DNA of 64,000 bases from CALHVR01 sp963528625 (GCA_963528625.1 CAURVQ010000002.1:1-64000); one strand, 5' to 3'. Positions 20,209 to 29,909 are shown, counted from the first letter of the stretch. Notes: generated from the sequence alone by a model not told the origin. A program made the numbers and translations.

Positions 20209-20850
20209 CTATTTTTCATCTCCAACCTTCCTCAAAACCTCATCAAAATCTGTAAATTCCTCAAAAGGAATATCGTTTTCTTGACAAAACTTCACAGCTC
20301 TTGTCCCTTTTCTTATAAATACAAAATCTGCAGCTTCAATTGCTCGATAGTCCGACGGTCCATCACCTAAAAAATAAACTTTATACCCTTGTTTTTTATA
20401 TTTCTCAACAATTTCTTTTTTATCAACACCGTAATATTGCTCGGCATCTAAATACGGATTTGTAATCGTTATTTTATTTCCATCAAATGAAATATCATTT
20501 GAAATAACATCATCTTCTGAAAGCTTTATTCCACTATGCTCTAAAGCTCCTAAAATATTTAATGTCGTTCCAGCACTAACTATTTTAAATTTATGACCAC
20601 TTTCTATGAAATGTTTAAAAGTTTCATCTATTTTTACTAATTTTAAAGTATCAACAAACTGCTCCTTTGTTATTTTTAAAGATTCTAATCCGTTTTTTAA
20701 ATATTCTCTCATCGTAATTTCGCCACTTCTATATTTAGCTTTAATTTCATTATGCTTTTCTGGATTAAAAACTTGCATTAAAGTATCTGTTGAGTCATTT
20801 CTACTAATTGTAATATCAAAATCTATCAAAAATATTTCTTTTTTATTCAT
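20209..20850 (-). CDS. HAD-IB phosphatase, MtnX/SerB-like
   Basis: This 213-residue cytoplasmic phosphatase of the haloacid dehalogenase superfamily has motif I DFDITIS (about residues 10-16, nucleophile and acid aspartates), motif II VSAGTT, a lysine region around DKKEIVEKYKK, and motif III GDGPSDYRAIEAAD. The C-terminal stretch with CQENDIPF resembles MtnX, the 2-hydroxy-3-keto-5-methylthiopentenyl-1-phosphate phosphatase of methionine salvage. No other salvage genes are in the window, so the substrate is unknown and a phosphoserine-type role is also possible. AGAGGA lies upstream. It sits between rluB and the restriction endonuclease in the same orientation. Confidence 0.75.
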   Translation of the reverse strand: MNKKEIFLIDFDITISRNDSTDTLMQVFNPEKHNEIKAKYRSGEITMREYLKNGLESLKITKEQFVDTLKLVKIDETFKHFIESGHKFKIVSAGTTLNILGALEHSGIKLSEDDVISNDISFDGNKITITNPYLDAEQYYGVDKKEIVEKYKKQGYKVYFLGDGPSDYRAIEAADFVFIRKGTRAVKFCQENDIPFEEFTDFDEVLRKVGDEK

Positions 20851-20942
20851 ATTTCTACTATTTTCCTCTCATTAAAAAACATTTTAATAACTCTTTCTCT
20901 TGTGATTTAATCTTAACAACAATATTTTTTAAATAACATCAA

Positions 20943-21629
20943 CTATAAACTTTTTAAATATTTAATTTCTTCTTCTGTCAATTTTCTATAATCTCCAACT
21001 TGTAAATTTCCTAATGATAATTCTCCAATTTTTACTCTTTTCAACAAATTAACAGTATAGCCCAAAATTTCAACCATTTTTCTTATTTGTCTGTTTCTTC
21101 CTTCAAAAATTGCAATTCTTATTTCTTTTTTATCTATTCTTTTTACTTTTGCAGGAGCCGTTCTTTTACCATCTATAACTACTCCATATTTTAATGCATC
21201 CATATCTTTTTCTTCTATTTCTCTATCAAGTTTTGCTATATAACTTTTATATAATTTTTTTCTTGGATGCATAACGTGATTATAAACTTCTCCATCATTA
21301 CTTATTATAATCAATCCTTCTGTCATGTAGTCAAGTCTACCATAAGTAAATAATCTTTTTTTAGATTTTATATAATCTATCGCCAATTTTCTTCCAAATT
21401 TATCTTCATTTGAACAAAGAACTCTTTTAGGTTTATTTAACATATAATATTCGTGAACAACATTAACTCTTATTCTTTCTCCATCTACTCTTACCACATC
21501 TTCAGGCGTTATTTCCATACCAATAATAGCTTCCTGTTTATTCACGGTAACTCTACCTTCTTTTATCATTTCATCTGCTTTTCTTCTCGAGCAAATTCCT
21601 GCATCTGCTATAAATTTATTTAATCTCAT
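20943..21629 (-). CDS. rluB: RluB/RsuA-family rRNA pseudouridine synthase
   Basis: This 228-residue enzyme isomerises a uridine in rRNA. An S4 RNA-binding domain opens the protein (MRLNKFIADAGICSRRKADE), followed by the catalytic GRLDYMTEGLIIISNDG motif, in which the aspartate of GRLD is the nucleophile, and NRQIRKMVEILGY near the end. Members of this family modify 23S U2605 (RluB) or 16S U516 (RsuA). The scpB-rluB adjacency seen here is typical of RluB in low-GC bacteria, so 23S is the likelier target. AGAGG precedes the ATG. Confidence 0.92.
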   Translation of the reverse strand: MRLNKFIADAGICSRRKADEMIKEGRVTVNKQEAIIGMEITPEDVVRVDGERIRVNVVHEYYMLNKPKRVLCSNEDKFGRKLAIDYIKSKKRLFTYGRLDYMTEGLIIISNDGEVYNHVMHPRKKLYKSYIAKLDREIEEKDMDALKYGVVIDGKRTAPAKVKRIDKKEIRIAIFEGRNRQIRKMVEILGYTVNLLKRVKIGELSLGNLQVGDYRKLTEEEIKYLKSL

Positions 21630-21674
21630 TTTTTACCTCTATTTTATTTATTTTTCCTCTATTTAACTTAAATT

Positions 21675-22232
21675 TTATTCACTTTCATTATTTCCATTTT
21701 CTAATTTATTCACTAATTTAATCTTTTCAAATTGTTCATATCCCGGCAATTCATCTTTATTCTTTATATTCAAATAACTATAAAAATCTTCCGTAACTTC
21801 ATATAAATTAGGAGTTCCAATACTTTTTTTCTTCCCAGAAATATACACCAAATTTTTCTCCAATAAATTTGACATAACTTTTTCCACTCCAACTCCTCTT
21901 ATCTTTTCAATTTCTCCTTTTGTAATCGGTCCTTTATATGCAATTATCGCTAATGTTTCCATCGTTGATTTTGATAATTTTTTTAATTTCATTTCTGGAT
22001 TAAAAAATTTTTTTACATCTTCACCAAATAACGGATTAGAAACTAAAGAAACTATATTATTTTCTATTTTTATATTTATTCCTGTTTCTTTTCTGTCCTC
22101 TTTTAATTTCAATACAATTTCTTTCATTTCATCATTATTAACTTCAAAAAATTTCGCTAACTCCTCTATTGACAACATATCTTTTGATAAAAATACTAAA
22201 GTTTCTACTCTTTCTGACAATTTATTATTCAT
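21675..22232 (-). CDS. scpB: ScpB, condensin accessory protein
   Basis: ScpB is the winged-helix dimer that, with ScpA and SMC, forms bacterial condensin. The 185-residue protein shows two winged-helix domains. The second contains the strongly conserved LSKSTMETLAIIAYKGPITKGEIE block (given here in part: ETLAIIAYKGPITK) and IRGVGVEKVMSNLLEKNLV. The C-terminal tail is charged and probably disordered. ScpA is not in the window. A TGGAG ribosome-binding site lies before the ATG, 24 bases after mreB. Coupling of scpB with rluB is common. Confidence 0.94.
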   Translation of the reverse strand: MNNKLSERVETLVFLSKDMLSIEELAKFFEVNNDEMKEIVLKLKEDRKETGINIKIENNIVSLVSNPLFGEDVKKFFNPEMKLKKLSKSTMETLAIIAYKGPITKGEIEKIRGVGVEKVMSNLLEKNLVYISGKKKSIGTPNLYEVTEDFYSYLNIKNKDELPGYEQFEKIKLVNKLENGNNESE

Positions 22233-22256
22233 TTTATCTCCATTTTCTTTTTATTT

Positions 22257-23315
22257 TTAATATTCAAATCCGGGAGTTATTATTATATTTTTATACGCAT
22301 CAAAATCATCTAACACTTTTGCAATTCCATTTATTACAGCGTAAATTGGTTGTTCGCTTACTGTTACATTTAATTTTAATTCTTTTTCAATTTTTTCTTT
22401 TAATAGAACTATTCCAGCTCCTCCTCCTGATAAACAAATCCCTGTTTCATAAATATCAGAAGCTATTTCTGGCTCAATTTCTTCTATTATTAATTTTATT
22501 TCTTCTATTACTAATTCTACATTTTTTCTAATTGCATTATCCATTTCTTCAGCTGTAACTTTTATGCTTTTTGGCAATCCAAGTCCTAATTCTCTACCTC
22601 TTATCTCAACTTCAACTTTTCTATCTTTTGAACTTATCGTTTTTTCTTTCAACATTTCAGCAGTTCTTTCGCCAATTAAAACATTATGTTTTTCTTTCAC
22701 ATATTCAATTATATCATCATTAAAATGATCTCCAGCTATTTTTATTGATTTTGAAGTTGCAGACCCTCCAGATACTATAAATGCTATCTCTGTCGTTCCT
22801 CCTCCTATATCAACAATTAAATGTCCTTTGGGCTCAAACATATCAATTCCAGCTCCAATTGCTGCAGCTACAGGCTCTTCAATTAAATAAACATCTCTCG
22901 CTCCCGTTTCTTTTACTGCTTCAACTACTGCTCTTTTCTCAACTTGAGTCACTCCACTTGGAACACAAATTATAACTCTTGAACTTTGAAATTTATCTTT
23001 TTTTATTCTCTTTAAAAATTCAGACAACATTTTTTCTGTAATTTCATAATCAGAAATAACTCCATTTTTTAACGGTCTTATAACTTGAGTATGTTTAGCT
23101 GTTCTGCCAATTATTTCTTTTGCCTTTTCTCCAATAAAATCAATTTCCTCTGTTTTCACATTTATTGTTACATATGTAGGCTCATCAATTTGTATCCCTT
23201 CACCTTTCACATAAACAACAGTATTTGCTGTTCCTAAGTCTATCCCTATTTCCTTTGTTCCTTTTTCTCCTATTTTAAATTTTCCAAATCCTTTAAAAAA
23301 ATCAAATAATTTCAT
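22257..23315 (-). CDS. mreB: MreB, rod-shape actin homologue
   Basis: MreB polymerises under the inner membrane and directs lateral cell-wall synthesis. The 352-residue protein has the actin-fold phosphate-1 loop GIDLGTANTVVYVKG, the EEPVAAAIGAG and VDIGGGTTEIAFI phosphate-2 segment, and the adenosine motif SGGGAGI. A rod or filament shape is expected for the host. No mreC or mreD follows: the next genes are scpB and rluB. AGAAAGGA precedes the ATG. It lies 34 bases downstream of ftsK and is probably transcribed from the ftsK promoter. Confidence 0.96.
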   Translation of the reverse strand: MKLFDFFKGFGKFKIGEKGTKEIGIDLGTANTVVYVKGEGIQIDEPTYVTINVKTEEIDFIGEKAKEIIGRTAKHTQVIRPLKNGVISDYEITEKMLSEFLKRIKKDKFQSSRVIICVPSGVTQVEKRAVVEAVKETGARDVYLIEEPVAAAIGAGIDMFEPKGHLIVDIGGGTTEIAFIVSGGSATSKSIKIAGDHFNDDIIEYVKEKHNVLIGERTAEMLKEKTISSKDRKVEVEIRGRELGLGLPKSIKVTAEEMDNAIRKNVELVIEEIKLIIEEIEPEIASDIYETGICLSGGGAGIVLLKEKIEKELKLNVTVSEQPIYAVINGIAKVLDDFDAYKNIIITPGFEY

Positions 23316-23349
23316 TGTATTTATTCCTTTCTTATATTTTTATTTTAAT

Positions 23350-25833
23350 TTATTCAAAATCATCAATTAAAAGCTGATTATCATCACTTATTATTCCATT
23401 ATCTTTTAATTGTTCATATATTCTCGCTGCACGATTAAATCCAACATTTAATTTACGCTGCAATAATGAAATAGACACTTTTTTCTCTTGTTTTATTACC
23501 TCTATCGCATTATCAAATAAAGGATCTACATCTTTATTTTCTTGAGCTGTATCTTCTAATATTTCATTTCTATAAACAACTTTTTTATTAGATTTTAAGG
23601 CTGTTGTTAATTGTTCTACTTCTTCATCCGAAATCCAAGCTCCTTGTATTCTTTCTGGATTTGATGATCCGTTTTCAAGTAACAACATATCTCCTTGTCC
23701 TAATAGCTTTTCTGCTCCCGGACTATCTAGTATTGTTCTTGAATCTACTTGTGATCTCAACGAGAATGATATTCTACTTGGTAAATTTGCTTTAATCATT
23801 CCTGTTATAACATCTGTTGATGGCCTTTGTGTGGCAACAACTAAATGAATTCCAACAGCCCTTGCTTTTTGTGCAATTCTCGCAATCGACTCTTCTACAC
23901 TTCCTGATGCAACCATCATCAAGTCTGCCAATTCATCTATTATAACTACAATATACGGCATTTTTTCCACATATCTCAAATTATTATAACTTATAATATT
24001 TCTAACTCCATTTTCAGACAACTGTCTATATCTATTTTCCATTTCATTTACTGTCCATTTTAAAGCAATCGCCGCTTGCTGTGGATCAATAATTACTGGT
24101 ACTAACAAATGTGGAATACCATTATAAGGCATCATTTCTACCATTTTTGGATCAATCATTATAAATTTAACTTCATCATCTTTTTTCTTAGAAATAAGTG
24201 TAGAAATTAATGTATTTACTGCAACAGATTTCCCAGATCCTGTCTGTCCTGCTATTAACAAATGAGGCATTTTTGCTATATCAATTATTTTATCTTCTCC
24301 AATAATATTTTTTCCTAAAATAACATTTAATGCTCCTTCATCAAGTTTAGGATTTCTTATTAAATTAGAAAAATGTACCGGCTCTTTTATTTGATTTGGC
24401 ACTTCAATTCCTATCGTACTTTTTCCCGGAATTGGAGCTTCAATCCTTACACTTTTTGCTGCTAAACTAAGTTGTATATCATCTTGCAACGCTGTAACTT
24501 TATTAACTCTTACTCCTTTTGGTATCGTTATTTCATATCTAGTTATCGTTGGTCCTGATTCATAATTTACGACTTTTGCTGCAATTCCAAATTCTTTCAA
24601 TGCTTCTTCCAAATGAGCAATATTTTCAGCTATTCCCATTTCTATTTTCTGTTTTTTATTTTCATCTATTGGTTTTGCTACAAATATATCATTAATTGAT
24701 TTTTCTAAATCCTCATTTTCTATATTTGTTTCAATTTCTTTTTCTTCTTCTTTATTTTCTATTTCATTATTTTTTTCAATATTTTCTTTCGTTTCATTAA
24801 ATTCTTTATAATTATCATAATCCTCATCATTATAATTTTCATATTCTTCTTCATTTTCAACTTCATCATAATCTTGATGATAATCTGTATACTCTTTTAT
24901 TTTTTCAATTTCACTAACTTCTGTTTTAAAATTCTCTGCTTCCTCTATTTTACTTTCTTCTCTTTCTTTCTTTTCGTCTATTATTTCAATATTTTTTATT
25001 TCTTGCTCTTCTTCAAGCTCTTTTATTTTTATTTCATTTTTTTTATGCTTCGTTTCTTCCCAAAACTGTAGCCATTCTTTCTCCTTATCTATAAGCTCTG
25101 ACTCCGAATATGTTTTCGTTTTATCAAAAATCGTTTCTTTCGGCTTTTTCGCTATTTCAAAACTAAGCTTTTCTTTTCTTGAAGCTATCAATTTTTCTCT
25201 TAATTCTTCTCTTCTTTTTTTCTGCGAATCAATATATTCCGTTTTCTCTGCAAGTTTTTTTGCTTTTAATATTTGCATTTTCTTTTTATAATCATCACTC
25301 ATATAATATTTTATAATTCCAACTAATAATGTATATACTAATATTATTACTTCTTTAAAAATTACTACTATTGAAATTCCAATAATTACATTCAATATTG
25401 TTTTTAAAACTGGCAAATGAATAACTTGATACAACGGCATTGAAACTAACGCTCCAATAAAACCTCCACTTTGTCCATTAAATCCAATAGATAAAAGTTC
25501 ACGAGCCGACTCCACAAAATCTGTTGTAAACGGCATTGCCACATATTTTTTAATCAACAACATTGCCCAAGCTATATACCAAATTATTAAAGCTACTACT
25601 TTAGATTTATGAAATTTTATTTTTATATCATTAAAAATAAAATCTATTATTCCCATTCCTATTAAAAATATACTCACAAACCATATCGTTTTTCCAAAAA
25701 CAAACTTCCCTATATTTAATGTCTGTAAAAGTAATGTAATATTTCCCTTTTCTATTTTATTTTCATTGAATAAAAGAATTATAAAAAATATTCCTAATAA
25801 AAAAAACATTACCCCTCTAAATTTTTTACTCAT
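23350..25833 (-). CDS. ftsK: FtsK/SpoIIIE DNA translocase
   Basis: FtsK pumps chromosome DNA through the closing septum. The 827-residue protein has about four N-terminal membrane segments (roughly residues 5-180), a Glu/Lys-rich low-complexity linker (about 200-400), and a RecA-like motor. The motor carries Walker A AGQTGSGKSVAVN (around residue 530), Walker B VVIIDELADLMM and ATQRPSTDVITG. A C-terminal gamma winged-helix domain (SLLQRKLNVGFNRAARIYEQ) in FtsK reads polar KOPS/SRS sequences. The linker is AT-rich and highly acidic. GAGAAGGA supports the start, and a good sigma-70 promoter lies 70-98 bases upstream. Confidence 0.95.
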   Translation of the reverse strand: MSKKFRGVMFFLLGIFFIILLFNENKIEKGNITLLLQTLNIGKFVFGKTIWFVSIFLIGMGIIDFIFNDIKIKFHKSKVVALIIWYIAWAMLLIKKYVAMPFTTDFVESARELLSIGFNGQSGGFIGALVSMPLYQVIHLPVLKTILNVIIGISIVVIFKEVIILVYTLLVGIIKYYMSDDYKKKMQILKAKKLAEKTEYIDSQKKRREELREKLIASRKEKLSFEIAKKPKETIFDKTKTYSESELIDKEKEWLQFWEETKHKKNEIKIKELEEEQEIKNIEIIDEKKEREESKIEEAENFKTEVSEIEKIKEYTDYHQDYDEVENEEEYENYNDEDYDNYKEFNETKENIEKNNEIENKEEEKEIETNIENEDLEKSINDIFVAKPIDENKKQKIEMGIAENIAHLEEALKEFGIAAKVVNYESGPTITRYEITIPKGVRVNKVTALQDDIQLSLAAKSVRIEAPIPGKSTIGIEVPNQIKEPVHFSNLIRNPKLDEGALNVILGKNIIGEDKIIDIAKMPHLLIAGQTGSGKSVAVNTLISTLISKKKDDEVKFIMIDPKMVEMMPYNGIPHLLVPVIIDPQQAAIALKWTVNEMENRYRQLSENGVRNIISYNNLRYVEKMPYIVVIIDELADLMMVASGSVEESIARIAQKARAVGIHLVVATQRPSTDVITGMIKANLPSRISFSLRSQVDSRTILDSPGAEKLLGQGDMLLLENGSSNPERIQGAWISDEEVEQLTTALKSNKKVVYRNEILEDTAQENKDVDPLFDNAIEVIKQEKKVSISLLQRKLNVGFNRAARIYEQLKDNGIISDDNQLLIDDFE

Positions 25834-25902
25834 TATTTCTTTATCCTTCTCTTTTTTATTTTATTTGAATGTTAATAAAAAAACCTTCTAATCCATTATA
25901 TT

Positions 25903-25931
25903 ATTATACATTATTTTTTCTAATTTGTCAT
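25903..25931 (-). promoter_or_regulatory. sigma-70 promoter of ftsK
   Basis: Minus strand: -35 ATGACA (25931-25926), 17-base spacer, -10 TATAAT (25908-25903). It is the only strong match between oppA and ftsK and probably also serves mreB, scpB and rluB, since gaps among those genes are short and lack terminators. Confidence 0.75.
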
Positions 25932-25962
25932 TGTTTATAAAACAATTTATCAAATTTTTTTC

Positions 25963-25997
25963 AAAAAAATAAAAGACTTACAAAATCATAAGTCTTT
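25963..25997 (-). terminator. intrinsic terminator after the distal oppA
   Basis: Minus strand: AAAGACTTA / TAAGTCTTT perfect 9-bp stem with an 8-base loop, followed by TATTTTTTTGA. It lies 38 bases beyond the oppA stop and separates oppA from the ftsK promoter. Confidence 0.85.
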
Positions 25998-26035
25998 CAT
26001 TCAAAAAATTTTTAAATTATTGATTTTTTATTCAT

Positions 26036-27622
26036 TTATTTTGCCATAAATAAATCTCTAAAGTTAAATTCTCCTCCAATTGCAACAAATCCTAATCCTT
26101 GAACTTTTGGATTTACTAAATAATTTTTTTGTCTTTGGAACAATACAACTACTGGCACTTGATCTACAATAATTTGCTCCATTTCAATCATAGCAGGTAC
26201 TCTCACTGCTGGATCTGCAGTAGATTTAGCTATTTTTGATAACTCATCATATCTCGCATTTGTAAAGTCTCCTCTATTTGCTCCTTTATTTGTTGAATCA
26301 AATATATCTAAGTAAGTTATTGGATCTTTAAAGTCTCCTGTCCAGTTTGCTATTGCTATTTGATAATCTCTTTGTTTAGATCTTTTAATTCTTTCTTTTC
26401 CTGTTACAATACTTAATTTTAAATTTATTCCTAAATTTTTACCTAAAGTTTCTTGCACATATTCAGCTATTGCCTTTGTACTTCCAGAATCAGCAAAAAT
26501 CATTTCTAATTCCGGCATTTTTGTCATTCCTTCTTCTTTAAGTCCTTCAGCTAATAATTTTTTAGCTTCATCTACATTAAATTCTGCTATTTTTGTTGGA
26601 ACTTCTGAAGCAAAATCACCATTTTGTCCATTTATTCCAATTCCTGATGGAGTGAATGTCGTATTTAATTTTTCAGAATTTTCTAAAACACTTTCAATTA
26701 ATTTTTCTCTATTTACTGCCATTTGTAACGCTTTTCTTACTTTTGCATTATTTAATGGTTTTATATTATTATTTAATAATAAATACCAAACTCCTCCGTC
26801 AGCAGCTTTTACCAATTCAGGTTTCCCTGCGTATTCTTTAGCTTGTTGGAATGTTACTTTTGTTACATCTATTTCTTTATTTTTAAAAGCATTAAATGAA
26901 GCTGTTGAATCTTCCATTAATTTTAATGTAATATTGTCAACTTTTACATTTTTTGCATCCCAATATTTAGGATTTTTTTCTAATTTTAATTCAGAATCAT
27001 GATTCCATTCTTTTAAAATATATGGTCCAACTGCTAAAGTATTTGCCGCATCTTCAGCAAAATATTTTTCACCTTTTTCAGCTAAAAACTTCTCATTTAC
27101 AGGCATATACGCTTTAAACGTTATTAAATCATCAAAATATGCTGTTGGAACTGCCAATTCTACTTCCAATGTTTTATCATCTATAACTTTAATTCCTACT
27201 GCATCAGCTGATCCTTTTCCTGAATTATAGTCTTCTGCTCCTTTTATCATAAACATTAAATACGCATTTTCTGCTGCTGTATTTGGATTTAATTCTCTCA
27301 TCCATCCTGCTTTAAAATCTTGTGCCGTTACTTTATCTCCATTTGCCCAAACAGCATCTCTTAAATGAAATGTCCATTTAAGTCCATCTTCTGAAACTTC
27401 CCATTTTTCAGCTAATCCCGGAACAGATTTTCCATCTTTATCTTTTCTAGCTAATCCTTCCATAATTAAATCGTCTACTGTTCCTCCTGCAATATCAGTT
27501 GTTATTTGTGGGTCAATAGATGACGGTTCTGTTACAATGTTAATTGTCAATCCCTTATTTCCATTTCCACACGAAATTATAATTATCGTTATTAACGACA
27601 ATAAAAATAATAATTTTTTCAT
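26036..27622 (-). CDS. oppA: Oligopeptide ABC transporter substrate-binding lipoprotein (OppA paralogue 1)
   Basis: This 528-residue extracytoplasmic solute-binding protein (family 5) captures peptides for an Opp permease. It has a lipoprotein signal peptide with a lipobox ending ISC at about residue 18, then family motifs including EPSSIDPQ, GLARKDKDGKSVPGLAEKWE and WTFHLRDAVW. An in-frame TTG lies four codons upstream, but GGAGG at six bases favours the ATG at 27622. It is clearly homologous over its full length to the next gene, which suggests tandem duplication. Each copy has its own terminator. The permease genes oppBCDF lie 8 kb away at 37-41 kb. Confidence 0.93.
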   Translation of the reverse strand: MKKLLFLLSLITIIIISCGNGNKGLTINIVTEPSSIDPQITTDIAGGTVDDLIMEGLARKDKDGKSVPGLAEKWEVSEDGLKWTFHLRDAVWANGDKVTAQDFKAGWMRELNPNTAAENAYLMFMIKGAEDYNSGKGSADAVGIKVIDDKTLEVELAVPTAYFDDLITFKAYMPVNEKFLAEKGEKYFAEDAANTLAVGPYILKEWNHDSELKLEKNPKYWDAKNVKVDNITLKLMEDSTASFNAFKNKEIDVTKVTFQQAKEYAGKPELVKAADGGVWYLLLNNNIKPLNNAKVRKALQMAVNREKLIESVLENSEKLNTTFTPSGIGINGQNGDFASEVPTKIAEFNVDEAKKLLAEGLKEEGMTKMPELEMIFADSGSTKAIAEYVQETLGKNLGINLKLSIVTGKERIKRSKQRDYQIAIANWTGDFKDPITYLDIFDSTNKGANRGDFTNARYDELSKIAKSTADPAVRVPAMIEMEQIIVDQVPVVVLFQRQKNYLVNPKVQGLGFVAIGGEFNFRDLFMAK

Positions 27623-27734
27623 AATTTCCTCCAATTTTTTTGTTTTATATTCAATATTATATAATATTTTTTAAAATTTTTCTATATATTTTTTTATTAA
27701 TTTACTTTTTATTTTTATTAATGTTTAAATAAAG

Positions 27735-27804
27735 AAAAAAGAGTATTTTTCCTTTTAAATTAAATTCATTATTTTAATTTTTAAGGTAATAAAAATACTC
27801 TTTT
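27735..27804 (-). terminator. large terminator hairpin after the proximal oppA
   Basis: Minus strand: AAAAGAGTATTTTT pairs with AAAAATACTCTTTT about 40 bases on, followed by more T. The internal part (AAAATTAAA / ATTTAATTT) also pairs, giving a long rod. It lies 23 bases after the stop of the 27.8-29.4 kb oppA and would limit read-through into the second copy. Confidence 0.8.
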
Positions 27805-27826
27805 ATTCAATTATTTTATTCTCATT

Positions 27827-29425
27827 TTATTTTTTAGCAATACTTAAATTTGCGAAGTTATATTCTCCTCCAATTGCCATTAATCCTAATCCTTGAACTT
27901 TTGGATTTACTAAAGTTTTTCTTTCTCTATGGAATAAAGTTCCTACTGGTGTTTCATCAGCAATTATTCCTTCTAATTCAATCATAGCTTTAATTCTTAC
28001 TTCTTTATCTCCTGTTGATTTAATTGTTTTTACTAATTCATCATATCTAGGATTAGAATATTTACCATTATTATTTCCACCATTTGTTGTAAATAAGTCT
28101 AAGTAAGTTATCGGATCTTTAAAGTCTCCAGACCATCCAGCTAATACTATATCAAATTGTTGAGATTTCATTCTTGCAACTCTTTCTTTAAATTCAACAG
28201 CTGCTAAGTTTAAATTAACTCCTAAATTTTTATTTAAACTTTCTTGAATATATTCCGCAATAACTTTATTGTTTCCACTATCATTAAATAATAATTCTAA
28301 ATCAGTGAATTGTTTTAATCCTAATTCTGATAATCCTTCAGCTAATAATTTTTTCGCTTCATCTGGATTGAATCCTGGAATTGTTGTTGGAACTTCTTCT
28401 GTAAAGTCAGCTTTTTCTAATCCTTGCATTCCTATTCCTGCTGGTACAAATGTTTTTGCTACTCTTCCAGCACCATTTAACACTTTACTTGTCAACTCTT
28501 CTCTGTCTACTGCCATCAACAATGCTTTTCTAATTTTTTTGTTTGATAACACTTTATTGTGAATATTGAATAACATATACCAAACTGATCCATCATTATT
28601 TGATTTTAATCTGTCATCTCCTGCAAATTCTTTTGCTTGTTCTATAGTTACTGTTGTTACATCAACTTCTCCATTTTTAAATGCATTGAATGCTGCTGCA
28701 TTATCTGCAATTAATTTCAATACAACATTATCTACTTTTACATTTTCTGCATCATAATAATTAGGGTTTTTTTCTAATTTAATTTCTGAATCATGTACCC
28801 ATTCTTTCATAACATATTTACCTGAAGATAAAACATTTTCTGCATCCTCTGCAAAATATTTATCTCCTTTTTCAGCTAAGAATTTTTCATTTGCTGGCAT
28901 ATATGTTTTGAATGTTAATAAATCATCAAAATAAGGTGTAGGTGCTTCTAATGTTACTTCGATCGTTTTGTCATCTACAACTTTAATTCCTAAATCTTCA
29001 ACTTTTGCTTTACCATTATTAAATGCTTCTGCATTTTTTATTGGATATAACATGTAAGAATATTGAGATGCTGTATTAGGATCTAATGCTCTTAACCATC
29101 CTGCTTTAAAGTCATTTGCTGTTATAGGATCTCCATTTGACCATTTAATTCCATCTCTTAAGTGGAATGTCCAAACTAATCCATCTTCTGATACTTCCCA
29201 TTTTTCAGCTAATCCACCTACAATTTGTCCATCTTTATCTCTTTTTAAAAGCCCTTCTGAAATTAAATCATTTACTGTTGCTCCTAAAATATCTGTTGAT
29301 AATTGTGGGTCAACTGATGCTGGTTCTCCATTTAAATTTAATGTGAAAGTATTACTACTTCCTCCTTTTGATCCACAAGATAAAACAAATATTAACATTG
29401 TTAATACTGCTAATAATTTTTTCAT
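27827..29425 (-). CDS. oppA: Oligopeptide ABC transporter substrate-binding lipoprotein (OppA paralogue 2)
   Basis: This second family-5 solute-binding protein (532 residues) has a lipoprotein signal peptide whose lipobox ends VLSC at residue 17. It shares the pattern of its neighbour: EPASVDPQLSTDILG, DKDGQIVGGLAEKWE, WTFHLRDG, and a C-terminal NPKVQGLGLMAIGGEYNF. Small differences across the ligand-binding lobes suggest different peptide preferences, but that cannot be read directly. AAGGAG lies upstream of the ATG, and a TATAAT -10 without a clear -35 lies at about 29.46 kb. It is separated from tRNA-Gln by a terminator. Confidence 0.93.
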   Translation of the reverse strand: MKKLLAVLTMLIFVLSCGSKGGSSNTFTLNLNGEPASVDPQLSTDILGATVNDLISEGLLKRDKDGQIVGGLAEKWEVSEDGLVWTFHLRDGIKWSNGDPITANDFKAGWLRALDPNTASQYSYMLYPIKNAEAFNNGKAKVEDLGIKVVDDKTIEVTLEAPTPYFDDLLTFKTYMPANEKFLAEKGDKYFAEDAENVLSSGKYVMKEWVHDSEIKLEKNPNYYDAENVKVDNVVLKLIADNAAAFNAFKNGEVDVTTVTIEQAKEFAGDDRLKSNNDGSVWYMLFNIHNKVLSNKKIRKALLMAVDREELTSKVLNGAGRVAKTFVPAGIGMQGLEKADFTEEVPTTIPGFNPDEAKKLLAEGLSELGLKQFTDLELLFNDSGNNKVIAEYIQESLNKNLGVNLNLAAVEFKERVARMKSQQFDIVLAGWSGDFKDPITYLDLFTTNGGNNNGKYSNPRYDELVKTIKSTGDKEVRIKAMIELEGIIADETPVGTLFHRERKTLVNPKVQGLGLMAIGGEYNFANLSIAKK

Positions 29426-29582
29426 ATCATCACTCCTTAAAAAATTTATTGTATAATTTTATTATACCTTATTTTAACAAAAAATTCTACACTATCTTAT
29501 ATTTTAATCTATATATTTTTTATATTATTTCATATTTTTTTATAATCATAAAAAAGTATACTTTCACTTATTCCATTTTTAC

Positions 29583-29629
29583 AAAAAAAATTCTAACTAC
29601 TGAATACAAAATACTCACTAATTAGAATT
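29583..29629 (-). terminator. terminator of tRNA-Gln
   Basis: Minus strand: directly after the encoded CCA, AAATTCTAA pairs with TTAGAATTT, and the stem continues with wobble pairs and a mismatch toward a TTTTG loop. A run of eight T follows. Confidence 0.8.
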
Positions 29630-29637
29630 TTAAAATT

Positions 29638-29713
29638 TGGCTGGGCTGAATGGATTCGAACCATTGGAATGCTGGAGTCAAAGTCCAGTGCCTTACCGCT
29701 TGGCGACAGCCCA
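29638..29713 (-). tRNA. trnQ: tRNA-Gln (anticodon UUG)
   Basis: A 76-base cloverleaf on the minus strand. The acceptor stem is TGGGCTG / CAGCCCA, with discriminator G and an encoded CCA. The anticodon arm is CTGGA-CTTTGAC-TCCAG, giving anticodon TTG (reads CAA/CAG), and the T arm contains GGTTCGAATCC. It has its own promoter and terminator. With GatCAB also in the window, the tRNA may be charged with Glu and amidated. Confidence 0.96.
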
Positions 29714-29752
29714 ATATCATTTTTTTGAAATATCTTTCATAAGACAAGACTC

Positions 29753-29781
29753 ATTATACAATTTTTTCATTTTTTTGTCAA
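29753..29781 (-). promoter_or_regulatory. consensus promoter of tRNA-Gln
   Basis: Minus strand: TTGACA (29781-29776), 17-base spacer, TATAAT (29758-29753), a perfect sigma-70 promoter. Predicted transcription begins about 30 bases before the mature tRNA 5' end. The 301-base gap between the tRNA and fic also holds the fic promoter; I see nothing else in it. Confidence 0.88.
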
Positions 29782-29909
29782 CTATTTTTTTACTATTTTT
29801 ATAATTTTGTAAATTGCAACTCAAAGTGTCATACTTTATTTTACAATTTTAAAATTTTTACATTTACTTTATTTACGATATTAATGTATTTAAACAAACG
29901 AAAACTTTA

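Noticed and set aside
29630..29720. tRNA-Gln as an attachment site for an integrated element
   Set aside because: No integrase is present and I found no repeat of the tRNA 3' end in the window; fic and the R-M gene are on the 5' side of the tRNA.
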